64,000 bases of DNA from Deroplatys truncata (lineage: Eukaryota; Arthropoda; Insecta; Mantodea; Mantidae), in contig CM060979.1 in assembly GCA_030765065.1 (NCBI GenBank), positions 17,203,001-17,267,000 on the forward strand. The letters are read 5' to 3'. Below, in pieces: positions 44,815-56,397 of this stretch. Positions within the stretch are counted from its first letter, which is position 1, and every line of letters begins with the position of its first letter. The position numbers and the translations under genes were made by a program. The notes beneath the pieces were generated by a model. It did not search any database. It was not told the DNA's origin and saw only the letters and a program-made list of their open reading frames with translations.

Positions 44815-45515
44815 TTACTGTAAGTAGAGGAAGAATTGCATTCTACCCAAAAATTGTTTGCCAAGATTACACCGGAAGTACATGATCCCCCCAAAAAGAT
44901 ATTTTTAGCTTAAAGCCCCAGCTGGGTGTCTATGAACAGCATCACTCAAAAAAGGAAAATAGATTAAAAATCAAATGTCGCATTTAAGGGACACTGGGAC
45001 TGAAATTTCTAACCTTTTTATTCCTCTAGCAAGTACAGTAAGTAGGGGCAGTACTGCATTCCATCCAAAAATTCGATACCGAGATTTCGCCGGAAATACA
45101 TGTTTTGAGGTGGCCTGAATCTAAAACAAGTCCATATGTGTATCTGTCTGTGAACAGCATAACTCAAAAAGGAAATGTCTGATAAATACCAAGCTTGGTA
45201 TTTGAGTTTAATTTCTTCCAAGGATGCGACACGAAGATTTTCAAAAAAATTCCCCCACCCCAGACTACCCTTTATATGAAACACTTTTCGAATGTTCAAG
45301 ATATTTTCATGACAAATTAAATGGATATCTTGAATTTTCTGGGAATGTCCTCAAAAGTCCTTTCGTTTTGAATGACTTTTGCATAACTGGTAAACCATAA
45401 GAGATACACAAATATGTAATTCTTATTAAAACACAATTTAGGTCATATACATTTTTTGGGGGGTCGAGTGAACCATTTTCGAGATATTCCTCGTTATTTA
45501 CTTGAATTTTCCAAC

Positions 45516-45520
<5 letters not shown>
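44815..45520 (-). repeat. CTCTAC repeat, two 3'-end pieces in tandem
   Basis: 44815-45015 is a diverged 3' end. 45020-45520 is a second, subfamily B piece with an internal deletion near 45295, ending at the TA microsatellite. Confidence 0.7.

Positions 45521-45554
<34 letters not shown>
45521..45554. repeat. (TA)n microsatellite
   Basis: Seventeen TA units at the junction of two CTCTAC copies. Confidence 0.95.
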
Positions 45555-46357
45555 CTTTCTTTACTACGTATAGTAAGTCGGGGAAGTATTTTATTCCATC
45601 CAAAAATTCGATACCGAGATTTTTTGGAAACATGTCCGTGTCTGTGTGTCTGTCTGTGAACAGCATAACTCAGAAACGAACAGTCGGATAAACACCAAAC
45701 TTCCTATTTAGGTTCAGTATCTTCCAGAGATGCGACACGAAGGTTTTCAAGAAAATCCCCCCACCTCAGATTACCCTTCACATGGAACATTTTTCGAAAA
45801 TTTTAATTTTCTCAAAAATGGCTCTAAAGATTTTGGTTAAAATATCATATGTTTTAAGATATTTTCATGACACATGAAATGTATATCTCGAATTTTCTGG
45901 GAATGTCTTCAAAAGTATTCTTCATTGCGAACGACTTTTGCATAACTGGTAAACCATAAGAGATAGACAAAATTTTACTACACAAAAAATATAGATCGCG
46001 TTAAAATACACAATTTATGTCATATACATTTTTGTTTTGTTGAGTGAACCATTTTCGAGATATTGCTTGTTATTCCCTTAAATTTTCCAATCCTTATACT
46101 ATTTCTCAAATGGGAATTCGTTATTCATTTTTTTGTCCTGGTAATGCAAAGAGAATGGAATACTCCACATAGCAACCAGCTCTTAAAACATTTGACTATC
46201 GCTTAAAGTCTACCAATTCCCCTTGCACCTACAGTGCGGTAAGACAGTTTCTGCGAATGTTTATCTGGATTAACGTTAAGTAAATGGAGAATACGCGTTT
46301 TATAAATAGTTGTACAAGAGTAGAAATAGTCATGTGGGTACAACGTATCGATTTTTA
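45553..46357 (-). repeat. CTCTAC repeat, subfamily B copy
   Basis: Minus orientation from ttactttctttactacg to agaaatagtcatgtggg. Lacks the metazoan-wide ccggaaatac part at its 3' end. Confidence 0.85.
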
Positions 46358-47132
46358 GAAAAAGGTCCGTGCGTGTCTCTGTGTACAGCATAGCTCGAAG
46401 ACAAAAAAGTTGGATAAATACCAAACTTTGTATTTGGGTTCAGTAGCTTCTAAAGATGCGACACGAAGATTTTAAAGAAACCCCATTCACCCCAAACTAC
46501 ACTTTATATGGAACAAATTTCGATTTATTTTTATTTTCTGAAAAGCGGCACAAACAATTTTGATTAAAATACCATATATTAAAGATACTTAAATGGCAAA
46601 TAAAATGTACATCTTCGAATTTTTTGGCAATAGCCAGGGAAGTGATCTTCATTTGGATGGAATTTTGTATAATCTTGTATTACTGGTAAACGTTAAGCGA
46701 TAGAGGAAAACGGACTACACAAGAAATTTGGATCTCTTTTAAACACACAGTTTATTTAAATTCATTTTAAATATTTTTAAGTTTTTGTGTCACAAGATAT
46801 GCCATGTTTTTTGGATATCTGTTATTAAAGGTTGGTATTGTTAGTTTCTTGGTCAACCTCTTAAAGTCCTGACAGCATTCAGTTGTTTCTCGCGATGTCG
46901 TGGAAACAGTATGGAATTTTAAGGCCAGCATATAGCGTCCAGTTGTTAAACATTTGACTATCGCTGTTCTCTTTGTATCTATAACGAAATGTGTAATGTA
47001 ACTATTTCTTCAAAGGTTTATTTATTAAAATGTAGTGGATATAAGCTTTAGTAGAATAGTTTACATACCAACTAATAAATGATAAAGAGTAGAGAAAGTC
47101 ACGTGAATGTATCACATCAGATTTTTAGAAAA
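46358..47132 (-). repeat. CTCTAC repeat, subfamily A copy
   Basis: Minus orientation, ending tagagaaagtcacgtgaatg at 47100-47118. Near-invariant core at 46890-47003. Abuts the next copy head to head. Confidence 0.88.
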
Positions 47133-47762
47133 TGTCTCAGAATTGGCTTACGGCACAAAAAAAAAGCTTATTAGAAATAAATTGTAGGTATGTTTTGAAG
47201 AGAATCTACCTTGTTTGTAGTACGTTTTCGTCTATCGCTTAACATTCACCAGTTATACAAGACTACACAAAACTCCTTCCGAATGAAGAGAACTATAGGC
47301 TATTACCTATCATGTAAATATCTTTAATATGCCCTATTTTAAACAATATCGAAAGAGCCAAGCTTAAAAAATCAAAATTTTCGAAAAATGGTCCATGTAA
47401 AGCGTAGTTTAGAGTGGGGGATTTTCTTACAACTCTTCGTGTCGCATCTTTGTAAGATATTGAACCTAAATACCAAGTTTGTTATTTATGCGACTTTCCG
47501 TTTTTGAATTATGGTGTTCACAGAAGGGCACATACACGGATATGTTTCTAAAAATGTTTTATTTGGATTCAGGGTACCTAAAAACATGTAATTAACGGTG
47601 AAATCTCGTTATCGAGTTTTAGAGCGGAATGCAATATTTCCTCTACTTACCCTACATAGTAGAGCAAGCAAACACGGAAAAGAAATAGAATAATAAACGT
47701 TTATACGAATAGTGTGTAGAAGAGTGAGTAGAGAAAGTCATGTAAATGTAATGCATCAGATA
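47133..47762 (+). repeat. CTCTAC repeat, 3' two-thirds with outer inverted repeat
   Basis: Plus orientation from aaatgtctcagaattggc to gtagagaaagtcatgtaaatg. With the preceding minus copy it forms a head-to-head pair. Confidence 0.8.
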
Positions 47763-48237
47763 CTATTGGGTATAAACCTTAGGTCACTTTCTCTGCAGCA
47801 TCCTTACCCACTTGAGATAGACGTCTTAACTTGCTGCACCTGGTACAGATACACATTGTCTACTGGCAAGGAATTCCCGAACAGAATTTCCTACATAAAA
47901 TAATGAAGTTAATAAACTTAGCTCCGGGAGTGATGCATCCGGAATTCTTAACGAATTCACGTACATTCCAGCAAACGGATTTCATTTTCGCTCCTCTTGC
48001 AAAAATGTATGGTTTCTCAAATAATGACTGTGTGCGAGGTTCGAGATAAGTACTTCGCTAGGAGGTCAGGACCAGTAAATCGTATAATCGCCGTCAGTCT
48101 AAAGCCCCTTAAGAGCATTTCCTAATATAATCAGATGCCCTCGAGCTAGAATTTCCTTCTTTCGGAATTAGTTAGTACAAATTCAAATTGTACTGCTCAG
48201 CTCTGCACCTATATACAGTATTTTAACACAACAATAA
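47763..48237. other. No gene recognised
   Basis: Mixed composition, short frames only. Confidence 0.35.
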
Positions 48238-48600
48238 TGAGGCAGTATTTTATATCACAACATGCCATAGGATTGTAGTGTAAATTAACATTATGGTATG
48301 ACAATGATTTGAGATGTTTGTTGTTTATAAGCATTGTTAGGAAATAAGTTTACACTGCCTCACTGAAACTGACAATAGGAGTGGGTAACAATGTAGCGAG
48401 GGGATGAGTTGTTTATTAATTAGAAGAGACAAGCAAATGACGTCAGAGTAGCGCGCTTTTCTTTAGAAATGGAGGGAATATCTTCCCTAGAGCATATGTG
48501 TTCGTAATTTTGATTGGATAAAAAAATAGACGCTAATGTTGGCGCGCTTTATTAACCAATAGCACCTCTGTTATAATGTTTAGGCATATCGGGGTGAGGG

Positions 48601-48612
48601 AGTATAAAAAGC
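48601..48612 (+). promoter_or_regulatory. TATA box of the LTR-like unit
   Basis: AGTATAAAAAGC, conserved in the inverted sister unit (minus strand, 42374-42382) and in both cases placed directly before tandem repeats. Confidence 0.55.
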
Positions 48613-48635
48613 TAATGCCAGAGACAAGTATTGCT

Positions 48636-48779
48636 CAGTTCAACAGAATCATCCACGGGTTACACGTCGCGCAGTTCTACAGAATAATTCACAAGACAAA
48701 CGTCGCACAGTTCAACAGAATCATCCACGGGTTACACGTCGCGCAGTTCTACAGAATCTCTCGCGTCGTAAAGCTAGTT
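48636..48779 (+). repeat. 36-bp tandem repeat x4
   Basis: Units start at 48636, 48672, 48708 and 48744. Units 1 and 3 are alike (caacagaatcatccacggg), as are 2 and 4 (ctacagaat), so the higher-order period is 72 bp. In one frame each unit reads as a 12-residue VAQF-RIIH repeat. Confidence 0.9.
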
Positions 48780-48962
48780 ATAAAATGTAAAATACTCGAA
48801 TTAATAATGTGCGGCAAATAAGTGATTTTAGTTACATTCGAAAATATAACAGTTCCAGTCGGGCGTGTATCAAAAGTAATTCAAGTGTAAAAACAAGTTC
48901 TTTTATCAGTGTTATCTTTTAGTAACAACTCCTTTCCGTTTACACACCCTGTTTAAGAGATT

Positions 48963-49252
48963 TGCTCGACTGGGTAATAATAGCTAGCCGGAGGACAAAG
49001 AACTCAAAATTCAAAATAGTAAAACAATAACAGGCGCTCAGCAATAAGATAACACGAAGTAACCGCGACAATAACAATAATAATAGTAATAGTAATACTG
49101 ACAGCCATGACGACAAAACTACACGATTATAATAAGCTAATTATGAGCTAAACTCAGGATCACTTATCGTTTTGAATTATCGTGTTTTCCTCTCGACACC
49201 GTATTAAAGCAGTTTAGCAATAGTTTTAAGGAAACAGTAAACATTTTAACAT
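48963..49252. other. No gene recognised
   Basis: AT-rich with a short AAT/AGT-type simple repeat near 49070-49098. Confidence 0.4.
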
Positions 49253-50398
49253 AAAAAATATGTAATACATTCACATGACTTTCTCTACCTCTATCGTTTA
49301 TTAGTGGGTATACAAACTGTTCTTACTAAAGCTTATTTTTCTACTACATTTTAATCCAAAAAAGCATTTGCAGAAATAGCCACATTACATATTTCAAGGG
49401 AAATAGCGACACTGAAATGCTTTAAGCTTGGTGGTTACTGTTTTAATGAAATCGCGAGAAACAACTGAATTTTGACAGGACTTCAAGAGAATATTGAATA
49501 ATTTGAAACATTAATAACGGATATTTCAGAAATAGCTTATGCCACAAAAAATATGTGAAATAAATTGTGCGTTTTAAAGATATCTACATTTTTTCTGTAG
49601 CGCGTTTTCGCCTATCACTTAACGTTTACCAGTTATACAAGATTATATAAAAGTCTTCCAAATGGCGTGGACTTCACAGGCTAATCCCAAAAAATTCAAG
49701 ATTATATATCAAGATATTAATCAAAATCGTTAGAGCTATTTTTTTTAGAAAATAAAAAATTTAAAAAAATCTTACATGTAAAGAATAGTCTGAGGAGGGG
49801 GCTGAACCTAAATATCAAGTTTAGTATTTATCCAACTTTTCGTTTTTGAGTTATGCTGTCCAAAGACACACAGACACACATGCAGACATGTTGCCAAACC
49901 TACTTTATTTGGATTCAAAGGGCCTCAAAGCATGTATTTCCATTGAAATCTCGGAAACGATATTTTGGGTGGAATGCAATACCTTCTCTACCTACTATGT
50001 ACGTACGTGGTACCGAGCGGAATGGCTCAGGCGATTGTGTCTGTGGCCCGCATTCAGGAAGTCGTGGGTTCGATTCGTGGCCGACCTTCCTTACGTATGG
50101 TTTTTTTTCGGGAGTTTCCCCGGGTCGACGGCGTCTCTCCATTTCATTCCATTAATGTCTGTTTCAGGGTTGAAAGTGTCAGCGATGGAGTTTCCGTGGA
50201 GCGTGGCAGGGGAAAGGATGCTCTCTGTGAATCTTTTCCGTCCCTCGGCCTTCTGTTGTTTCCCGGGGTATAAGCACCTCGTGTGGGGCGGGGTTCCCGG
50301 TCTGCCTGTACCGGTTCCGGCCGCCCGGCGCCTTCCTTCATATCATCCCTTCCTCATTGAGGTGTACGTACCACTCCGATGGTAGAGAAAGTAAAAAT
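49253..50398 (+). repeat. CTCTAC repeat, subfamily A-like copy split by a SINE
   Basis: 49253-50012 and 50376-50398 (gatggtagagaaagtaaa). The region of the usual core (49375-49460) is diverged here, unlike the six core-bearing copies. Confidence 0.8.
50013..50375 (+). mobile_element. tRNA-derived SINE (family 2)
   Basis: CCGAGCGGAATGGCTCAGG (A box TGGCTCAGGCG), then GTCGTGGGTTCGATTCGTGG (B box), then a GC-rich body. It lies in the last 30 bp of a CTCTAC copy; TGGTA on both sides may be the target duplication. Confidence 0.85.
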
Positions 50399-51164
50399 GA
50401 AACTATAAATTGCTGGAATACTTGATTATTTTATTACTTTTTATTTAACAAGATAAGTTTTCTGCAGTAATGAAAAATACAAATTTAAGATAAGCATTCA
50501 TTGTTGGTGATTATAAAATTAAAAGGACTCGCAGGTATAGTTACAATGATGGCGAAAATTAATGTTTATAGCTTTCATGTTGCATAATGCAGTATAATGT
50601 TTACTAGTTAAGAAAAACAGAAGATTAAAATGAGCTAACGTTCTATAGCTGACTTAACATTAACCTGTCACCGAAGCAAAAGACGTGACAACAATGTCCA
50701 CGCAACCACCTCACACTCTAAAAGCGGTGGAATGAAGGATGGACGTTAAGGCATGAACACAACAGTGGCTCCGGTCTAAAACGGGTACAGATAATTTATG
50801 AGTAATGAAAAACCCACATCTCTGCAGCCAGGATCATTCATAGACAATGATTTCTAGTTGGCGTATGTTTAAAGTTTGCGGCGGACTGTTGTTTCAATGC
50901 AAGACTAGACTATCGGGGAATTCAATCGACATAACCTGTAAATAATCTGGTGCTTACGTTTTGGAATATAAATGAGCAAACGACAGGAGCTACGCTTCCC
51001 TTCTGTTTAAATCATTAAAACTACCTACTTATGCAACAACAGCAGGTAACCCAACTGCAGGACAGATGGTATGTTCTGAACAATTCGTTCAAATAAGCTG
51101 AAATTGATATCTGGCCCGAGTGAACACATCTAAGCCCAGGAGTTGCCGGAATGGTAAATGTGGC
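50399..51164. other. No gene recognised
   Basis: AT-rich, no repeat match or coding signature. Confidence 0.4.
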
Positions 51165-51594
51165 TGGTTTTTACTTTCACTAGAGAAAATATTGAATTTC
51201 CCCTAAAAATTCGATATCGAGATTTCAACGCAAATACATGTTTTGAGGCACCTGAATCGAAGAACAAAAAATTAGAAAAAGTCCCTGTGTGCCCATGTAC
51301 AGCATAACTCAAAAACGAAAACTCGTATAAACGCCAAACTTATTATTTAAGTTTAATATCTTCCAAAGATGAGACACTAAGATTTTCAAGAAAATCCCTC
51401 CAAACTACCGTTTGTATGGAATATTTTTCAAAATTTTTACATCTTATAAAAATAGCTCAAACGATTTAAAGTAAAGTACCATATATTAAACATATTTACA
51501 TGACAAATAAAATGTATATCTTGAATTTTTTTGGAATAGTGTGTGAAGTCCTTTATTCGGAAGCAATTTTGTATAGTCTTGTATTGAAGAAGTA
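51165..51594 (-). repeat. CTCTAC repeat, 3' half
   Basis: Minus orientation from ttactttcactagagaaaat to ttgtatagtcttgtat, where the next unit begins. Confidence 0.75.
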
Positions 51595-52677
51595 TATTTT
51601 GTTGTCCCCTTGGATGTTGTTGTTGAATTTTTATTATTTTCCACACGTATGGACGCCAATTTGAGGAAGTTATGGTTTGTTACGTTATTTTTTTAACACG
51701 CTTTGGGCGTCAATTTGAAGTGGTTTGTATTGAAGGAGTTGTATTATATTTCAACTGTTGGGGAGCCGAACTTGTAGTAGTTGCAACCGCACGTATGGTA
51801 AACAGTTTCCGGTAGCCTTGCCCCAAATGTACTTTCAGGTGGCCTTTGCCCCAAGTTTAAGAATATTAACTTTGTAATTTAAACTGTTTCTTTAAATATT
51901 ATATATTTTTGTTTGCCTCGGCTGCGTCAGTATTATTGTTAGAGACTCGTTTCTCTTAGTAGGATTGTGATGCGACAAGAACGTAGGCTTACACAGATTA
52001 TACGTTTTTCTTCACTCCATTTATTAATGCTTGACACGATTTAAATAACACTTCACTGATATAGAGAGCTGCGAGATTCTTTTATTAATTAATTGCACTT
52101 CTTAACACTTAAAACTATTTTTCGTCTCACGCGAATACATATTAAATCTCTCGAGGACGCATCTTGCATCCGGTTACAATCACTGTCTGCAGGCATCACG
52201 TCTGGTTTATGAGCACCGTTTGGAGGCAACTGAATTGATTTCAACCGTCTAAACTTGTAAATTTCTGTATTTCAAGTCTCTTATTGGCTAATCCTAGTCC
52301 AACAGAATACCTTCATTTAACTAAAGCTTTTTCTGGTTGTTGATTGGCTATTTTTAAACTGTCTCAAAATTTGCATTATTGTTACTCCAAGAATCACAAA
52401 TAGTACTGTTAAACTTTTTTACTCATTATTGACTCAATGTTGCCTCATTGTTAGCAACTTTCAACTTATTATTCTCACAGCTCCTACATTATTAAATTAC
52501 GTAATATATTCACATAACATTATTACACATGGATACAATAATATAAGCATATGCAATGACTGTTACATACATTTTACAAATTATTACATACATATATTGC
52601 TTCAAGGCGGGCTGTTATTGAATTTACTTATTATATAATTTGACTGAAATCATTTAAGTGTTAAAAATACTGCCTCA
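51595..52677 (-). repeat. TGAGGCAG solo-LTR-like unit
   Basis: About 1,083 bp, plus-strand TGAAGAAG...TACTGCCTCA. Long match to 36019-37024, including the cgctttgggcgtcaatttgaag and gttggggagccgaac blocks. Two variants of gagcaccg/gacagcg-type repeats lie in the leader. No reading frame. Confidence 0.72.
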
Positions 52678-53464
52678 GATTAAACTTTTCGAACTATCAC
52701 AGTAATTTGGCAATGTTCACATCTGTGAGAGGGGCCTATAACTTTAAGAACACCCCTCGTACATTATTGTATGAGCGAGGCGGTCCGAGGTCTAGGAACT
52801 CCCTATACAACCTTATGTTTCATTGATGTATCCGCCCGCATAATTTCCATACAGAGTTGCTAGCATACTAAACGCAGGTGTAAGTAATAACCCCCAGGGT
52901 GGTGCTAATGCAGAACCACACAATTAAAATTGCTGCTAACACACCCTGTCTTCCAGTGTGATGGGGAGTCACTTGTGAAATACAATTCTGCATGAAAACA
53001 GAAAAGCGAGGTGTAAGGAGAGAGAAATCAAAGGAAGATGAGATTGCATTTCCGTCGCTAATTGGCAATTATTCTGTCCGCTGAATGTCCGCTGTCAGAT
53101 TGTCACGTGCACTTTCACTCTTGGTTACATTTCGGCCAGAATATATTTGTAGGGCTCTTGCTTTTCTGTAAAAGAACCAGAAAATCTCATCTAAATCCTG
53201 AATATCGAACATACAGATACAATTACACTTTGAAAGTTGTGCCAGATGTCACAATGCAGTTTCAAGGCGGATAACCAGATATCTCTTTCACTCCGATCAG
53301 CAATCAATGGATTTCCTTTAAAACGCGAGATTACTAAAACTCAGTTGGAGAAAACTCAGATTAAATTGCACAATTCGGTTAGCAGAAACAGGCTATTCAG
53401 TAAGATTCTTTGGAAACGCTACCACATAACTTGACAACTGGAAAATTCACTAATGTACAACGTT
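52678..53464. other. No gene recognised
   Basis: Several short plus frames (53062-53434), none with a recognisable motif. If host sequence survives anywhere in the window, this is one candidate, but nothing supports it directly. Confidence 0.35.
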
Positions 53465-53468
53465 TTAA

Positions 53469-54350
53469 GGGCACAAGGTAGTCTGAACACGGAAATTACA
53501 CCTTAAGTGTGTTAAATTACCACTACTCTTAAAGTTCTCAATGGTTTTTCCTGAAAATTTTAATGAATTATTCTACAACTCATGGCAATTAATTCAAGTG
53601 GTTGTTTGCATTGATAGCTTATGCAGTTGAGCCCCAAAAATATTTCATTCAGCACAAAAATAATAAAATTTACTCCAAAAACTTGTGAATTCATGTACCG
53701 TTTTCTCTGATACTACTTGCAATACAGAATCATACCTTTGCATGCTTGTTCTTACTTATTTAGTGATGTATATCAGTTCACTAGAAGGTAAAAAAGTAAA
53801 AATGTAGAAAATTTAAAATGTTGTTGCTTTCTAAATATCAGTAATATGCATTATAAAATTATGATTGTGGTTCAGAAAGTTTAACTATGTGTTGTATACA
53901 TGTACTAAAAATTTCAGCTCTTTACCTCTCATACTTTCTGAGAAAAAGGTACATAAGTGTCCAAAAATGTTGTTTTGAGAAAACTGAATTTAAAGTTTGA
54001 ACATTAAAATTCTGACACATACTTCAGTACATTCCAGGGTTATAATTATTTGCACCTTCTTTCCTGGATTGCTTCAGCTTTTCTGATGGCCTTCTCTTGT
54101 ACTGGCCTCTTTTGTTAATTGCTGAACTGCTCGCTGGGTATGATATAGTCGTTCGTTGTTGAAAGATACAAAAATGTTCTAAAAGGGGGCGTTGCATAAC
54201 AGCTTTAAAGCAATGCAGACTAGCATTTAAATGGTATTTAAATGTCTTAAAAACCTCTTAACCCTCCAAAAAGTATACATTTTCTGAAACTGTAAATAGT
54301 GCCTAAAATAAAAAATGTGATTTCTCACCATTTCAGAGTACCTTGTCCCC
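53469..54350. mobile_element. Non-autonomous DNA transposon with TTAA duplication
   Basis: 882 bp. Inverted ends GGGCACAAGGTAGTCTGAA (left) and, inverted, ttcagagtaccttgtcccc (right), flanked by TTAA at 53465-53468 and 54351-54354. TTAA targets are used by piggyBac and Kolobok elements. The AT-rich interior has no coding capacity. Assignment between the two superfamilies is open. Confidence 0.75.
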
Positions 54351-54354
54351 TTAA

Positions 54355-54689
54355 TCAGACGCAGTTTCTTCGAGTTCACCCAGAATGAACGGTAAAGTTC
54401 CATCATATTACTGTTAAGTAGCGTAATTTGTTGAAAGTGCTTGGAATTCATTCAACCACTCAGAAATATTGGTTCACGGTCACAGGGGCGATAAAAGCAT
54501 ACATGTTAATGTGTTATCACCTTGCCAAAATAAATTCGTTGACAAATCAAACAGCCTCCGTACAGCACATCGCTGCATTCAAACAGGTAGAGGTGCAATA
54601 GGGAGTAATATGCGTGTCGATTAGAAAAAACAATCTGACTTGTTGAATTCACATGCCTTTCTAAGATTTTTTTGCATGACCACAACAAA
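54355..54689 (+). other. Spacer with a CTCTAC 5' scrap
   Basis: Mostly featureless; 54628-54670 matches a CTCTAC 5' end (caatctgacttgttgaattc). Confidence 0.45.
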
Positions 54690-55482
54690 AAATCTATGGT
54701 TTGTTACATTCACCTAACTTTCTCCTCCCTCTATCGTTTATTAGTAGCTATACAAATTATTCTTAGTAAAGTTTATTTTACTATCTACTTCATTTAATTC
54801 AGATAAAGATTTACAGAAACAGAACAGTTTCAGAACTAGACGCTATGCGCTGGCCTTAAAATTCTATACTGTTTCCATGCAATCGCCAGAAACAACTGAA
54901 AATCGATGGGACTTAAAAATAATGACAGAGTATTTAAATAAATAGAACCATCAATAACGGATATCTCTAAATTATTTAAATAAAAATTATTTGAAATAAA
55001 CTTTGTGTTTTAAAGAGATCCACATTTGTTGTGTGGTACGTTTTCCTCTATCGCTTAACGTTTACAGCTATACAATATTATACAAAATTTCCTTTCAAAT
55101 ATAGAGCACTTAACAGGTAATTCCTAGAAAATTCAAAATATACATTTTATTTGTTATGTAAATATCTCAAATATATGGTATTTTAATATAAATCGTAGGA
55201 GCCGTTTTTTTAGAAAATAAAAAATGTCGAAAAACGTTCCACGTGGTTGACAGTTTGGGCCAGGGGGATTTTCTTAAAATCTTCGTGTCGCATCTTTACC
55301 CGAATTTTCGTTTTTGAGTTAATCTGTTCACAGACACACACGTACACACCAGACCGTTCTCTATTTTTTTGGATTGAAGGGACCTCAAAATATGTATTTC
55401 CGGTGAAATTTCGGTATCGAAATTTCGGGTGAAATGCAATACCTTCTCTACATATTAAGTATGTGGCAGAGAAAGTGAAAAA
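54690..55482 (+). repeat. CTCTAC repeat, subfamily A-like copy
   Basis: From aaatctatggtttgttac to gtatgtggcagagaaag. The core region is only partly kept (actagacgctatgcgctggcc). Confidence 0.82.
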
Positions 55483-55723
55483 GAATGGCGACTTACACAA
55501 AAAAGTAATAAGTATTTGAACATTCAAAAACATTAACTAAAAATATCTCGGAAATGGTTGACGCCACAAAAAAATGTTATTTGACATTGTATTCGTGCGT
55601 TTTAACGATATCTACATCTTTTGTGTAGTAAGATTTTGCCCATCTCTTACGGTTTACCAGTTATACAAAGTCATTCAAAATAAAGAGGACTTCAGAGGCT
55701 ATTCCCAGAAAATGCTATATACA

Positions 55724-56353
55724 CGAGGTATGTTTTTAAGGTAGATACAAATAATATTTTTTTAAAATAAGGAACACTGATTTCCAAATACTTATTTATC
55801 ATTGATTGCCTTACACCTTACATTACTTCTACACACAGTCACCGTTATTCAGGCATTTGTCGTAACGGGAAACCAGTTTTTGCATGCATTCGTCAAAGAA
55901 TGATGCCGCTGCGATGAACGCCAAGTCTGCACTTCTTGCTCCACAACATCGTCGTTGAAATGTTTTCCACCAAGGAATTTCTTCAGGCGAAGAAACAGAT
56001 TTGGTGCCAAATTCGGACTGTAGGGAGGGTGGCCGCATCGTTCCGAACCAAATTATGCGATCATATCTCGAGTTTACTTGTCTGTGTGTGCCCGGCATTG
56101 TTATGAACCAAAACTCATTCTTGTTTCCCCATAAAACTCACATAATTGGCGATGAATGTTTGCTGGCGTAACATTTGTCGTATTCTAAAAACGAATCACT
56201 CATCCGAGTTCACAATCGGCAGGTCGTTTGATTGTTTTGAACATTTCGAAACGCTCTAACAACACCATAACACAAAGTGACGAACACTCGCAGCTCCATC
56301 TGGCTTCCTAATGAAGTGGTCGCGCATGTTCAAAATCGCTATGCAGCGCCTCG
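55724..56353 (-). mobile_element. mariner deletion derivative
   Basis: About 630 bp. Ends CGAGGTATGTTTTT (left) and inverted gcgcctcg (right), with TA on the right and a CA in its place on the left. Internally deleted to half of normal length, keeping both ends of the transposase gene. Confidence 0.8.
55840..56252 (-). pseudogene. mariner transposase, internally deleted
   Basis: Minus strand: MFKTIKRPADCEL then a stop, VIRF and NTTNVTPANIHRQ-type sequence (the N-terminal 'F--IERPADCEVRAVIRFLNA' region). After a large deletion it continues with PPYSPNLAPN, LKKFLGGKHFNDD, EVQTWRSSQ and a shifted KLVSRYDKCLNNGDCV, the C-terminus. The first and second catalytic aspartates and most of the core are gone. 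Related to the 331-1654 family by its ends and N-terminus but a different subfamily. Non-functional. Confidence 0.75.
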
Positions 56354-56397
56354 TACGTTTCATTTGTCATGGCAATATCTTAAACACGTGGTGTTGT

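Larger units (their letters stand above)
48238..48962 (+). repeat. TGAGGCAG solo-LTR-like unit, subfamily 2
   Basis: Starts TGAGGCAGTATTTTATATC, then attggataaa and aaccaatag (CCAAT boxes), AGTATAAAAAGC (TATA box, 48601-48612), four 36 bp tandem repeats and a tail matching the inverted unit at 41978. About 725 bp. Fossil LTR-type unit. Confidence 0.68.
55500..56397 (+). repeat. CTCTAC repeat interrupted by a mariner
   Basis: 55500-55723 and 56354-56397 join collinearly (attcccagaaaatgctata | cgtttcatttgtcatggcaa). The 3' rest is replaced by a SINE, after which a weak 3' end (aggtaagcagtaaaggaat) is seen at 56930-56960. Confidence 0.75.

Noticed and set aside
48636-48779. CRISPR-like array
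   Set aside because: Adjacent units have no unique spacers; it is an ordinary tandem repeat in a eukaryotic element.
48576-48821. 81-codon frame with 12-residue repeats as a gene
   Set aside because: The repetition comes from a 36 bp tandem array in an LTR-like leader. The inverted sister has a 46 bp unit, which does not keep frame.
49846-50385. 179-codon plus-strand frame
   Set aside because: It runs from a CTCTAC copy into a SINE; chance open frame in GC-rich SINE sequence.
37393-52677. A single 15 kb virus-like element with long inverted repeats
   Set aside because: The inverted TGAGGCAG units are the right distance apart, but nothing between them encodes capsid, polymerase or integrase, and each unit looks like a separate insertion.
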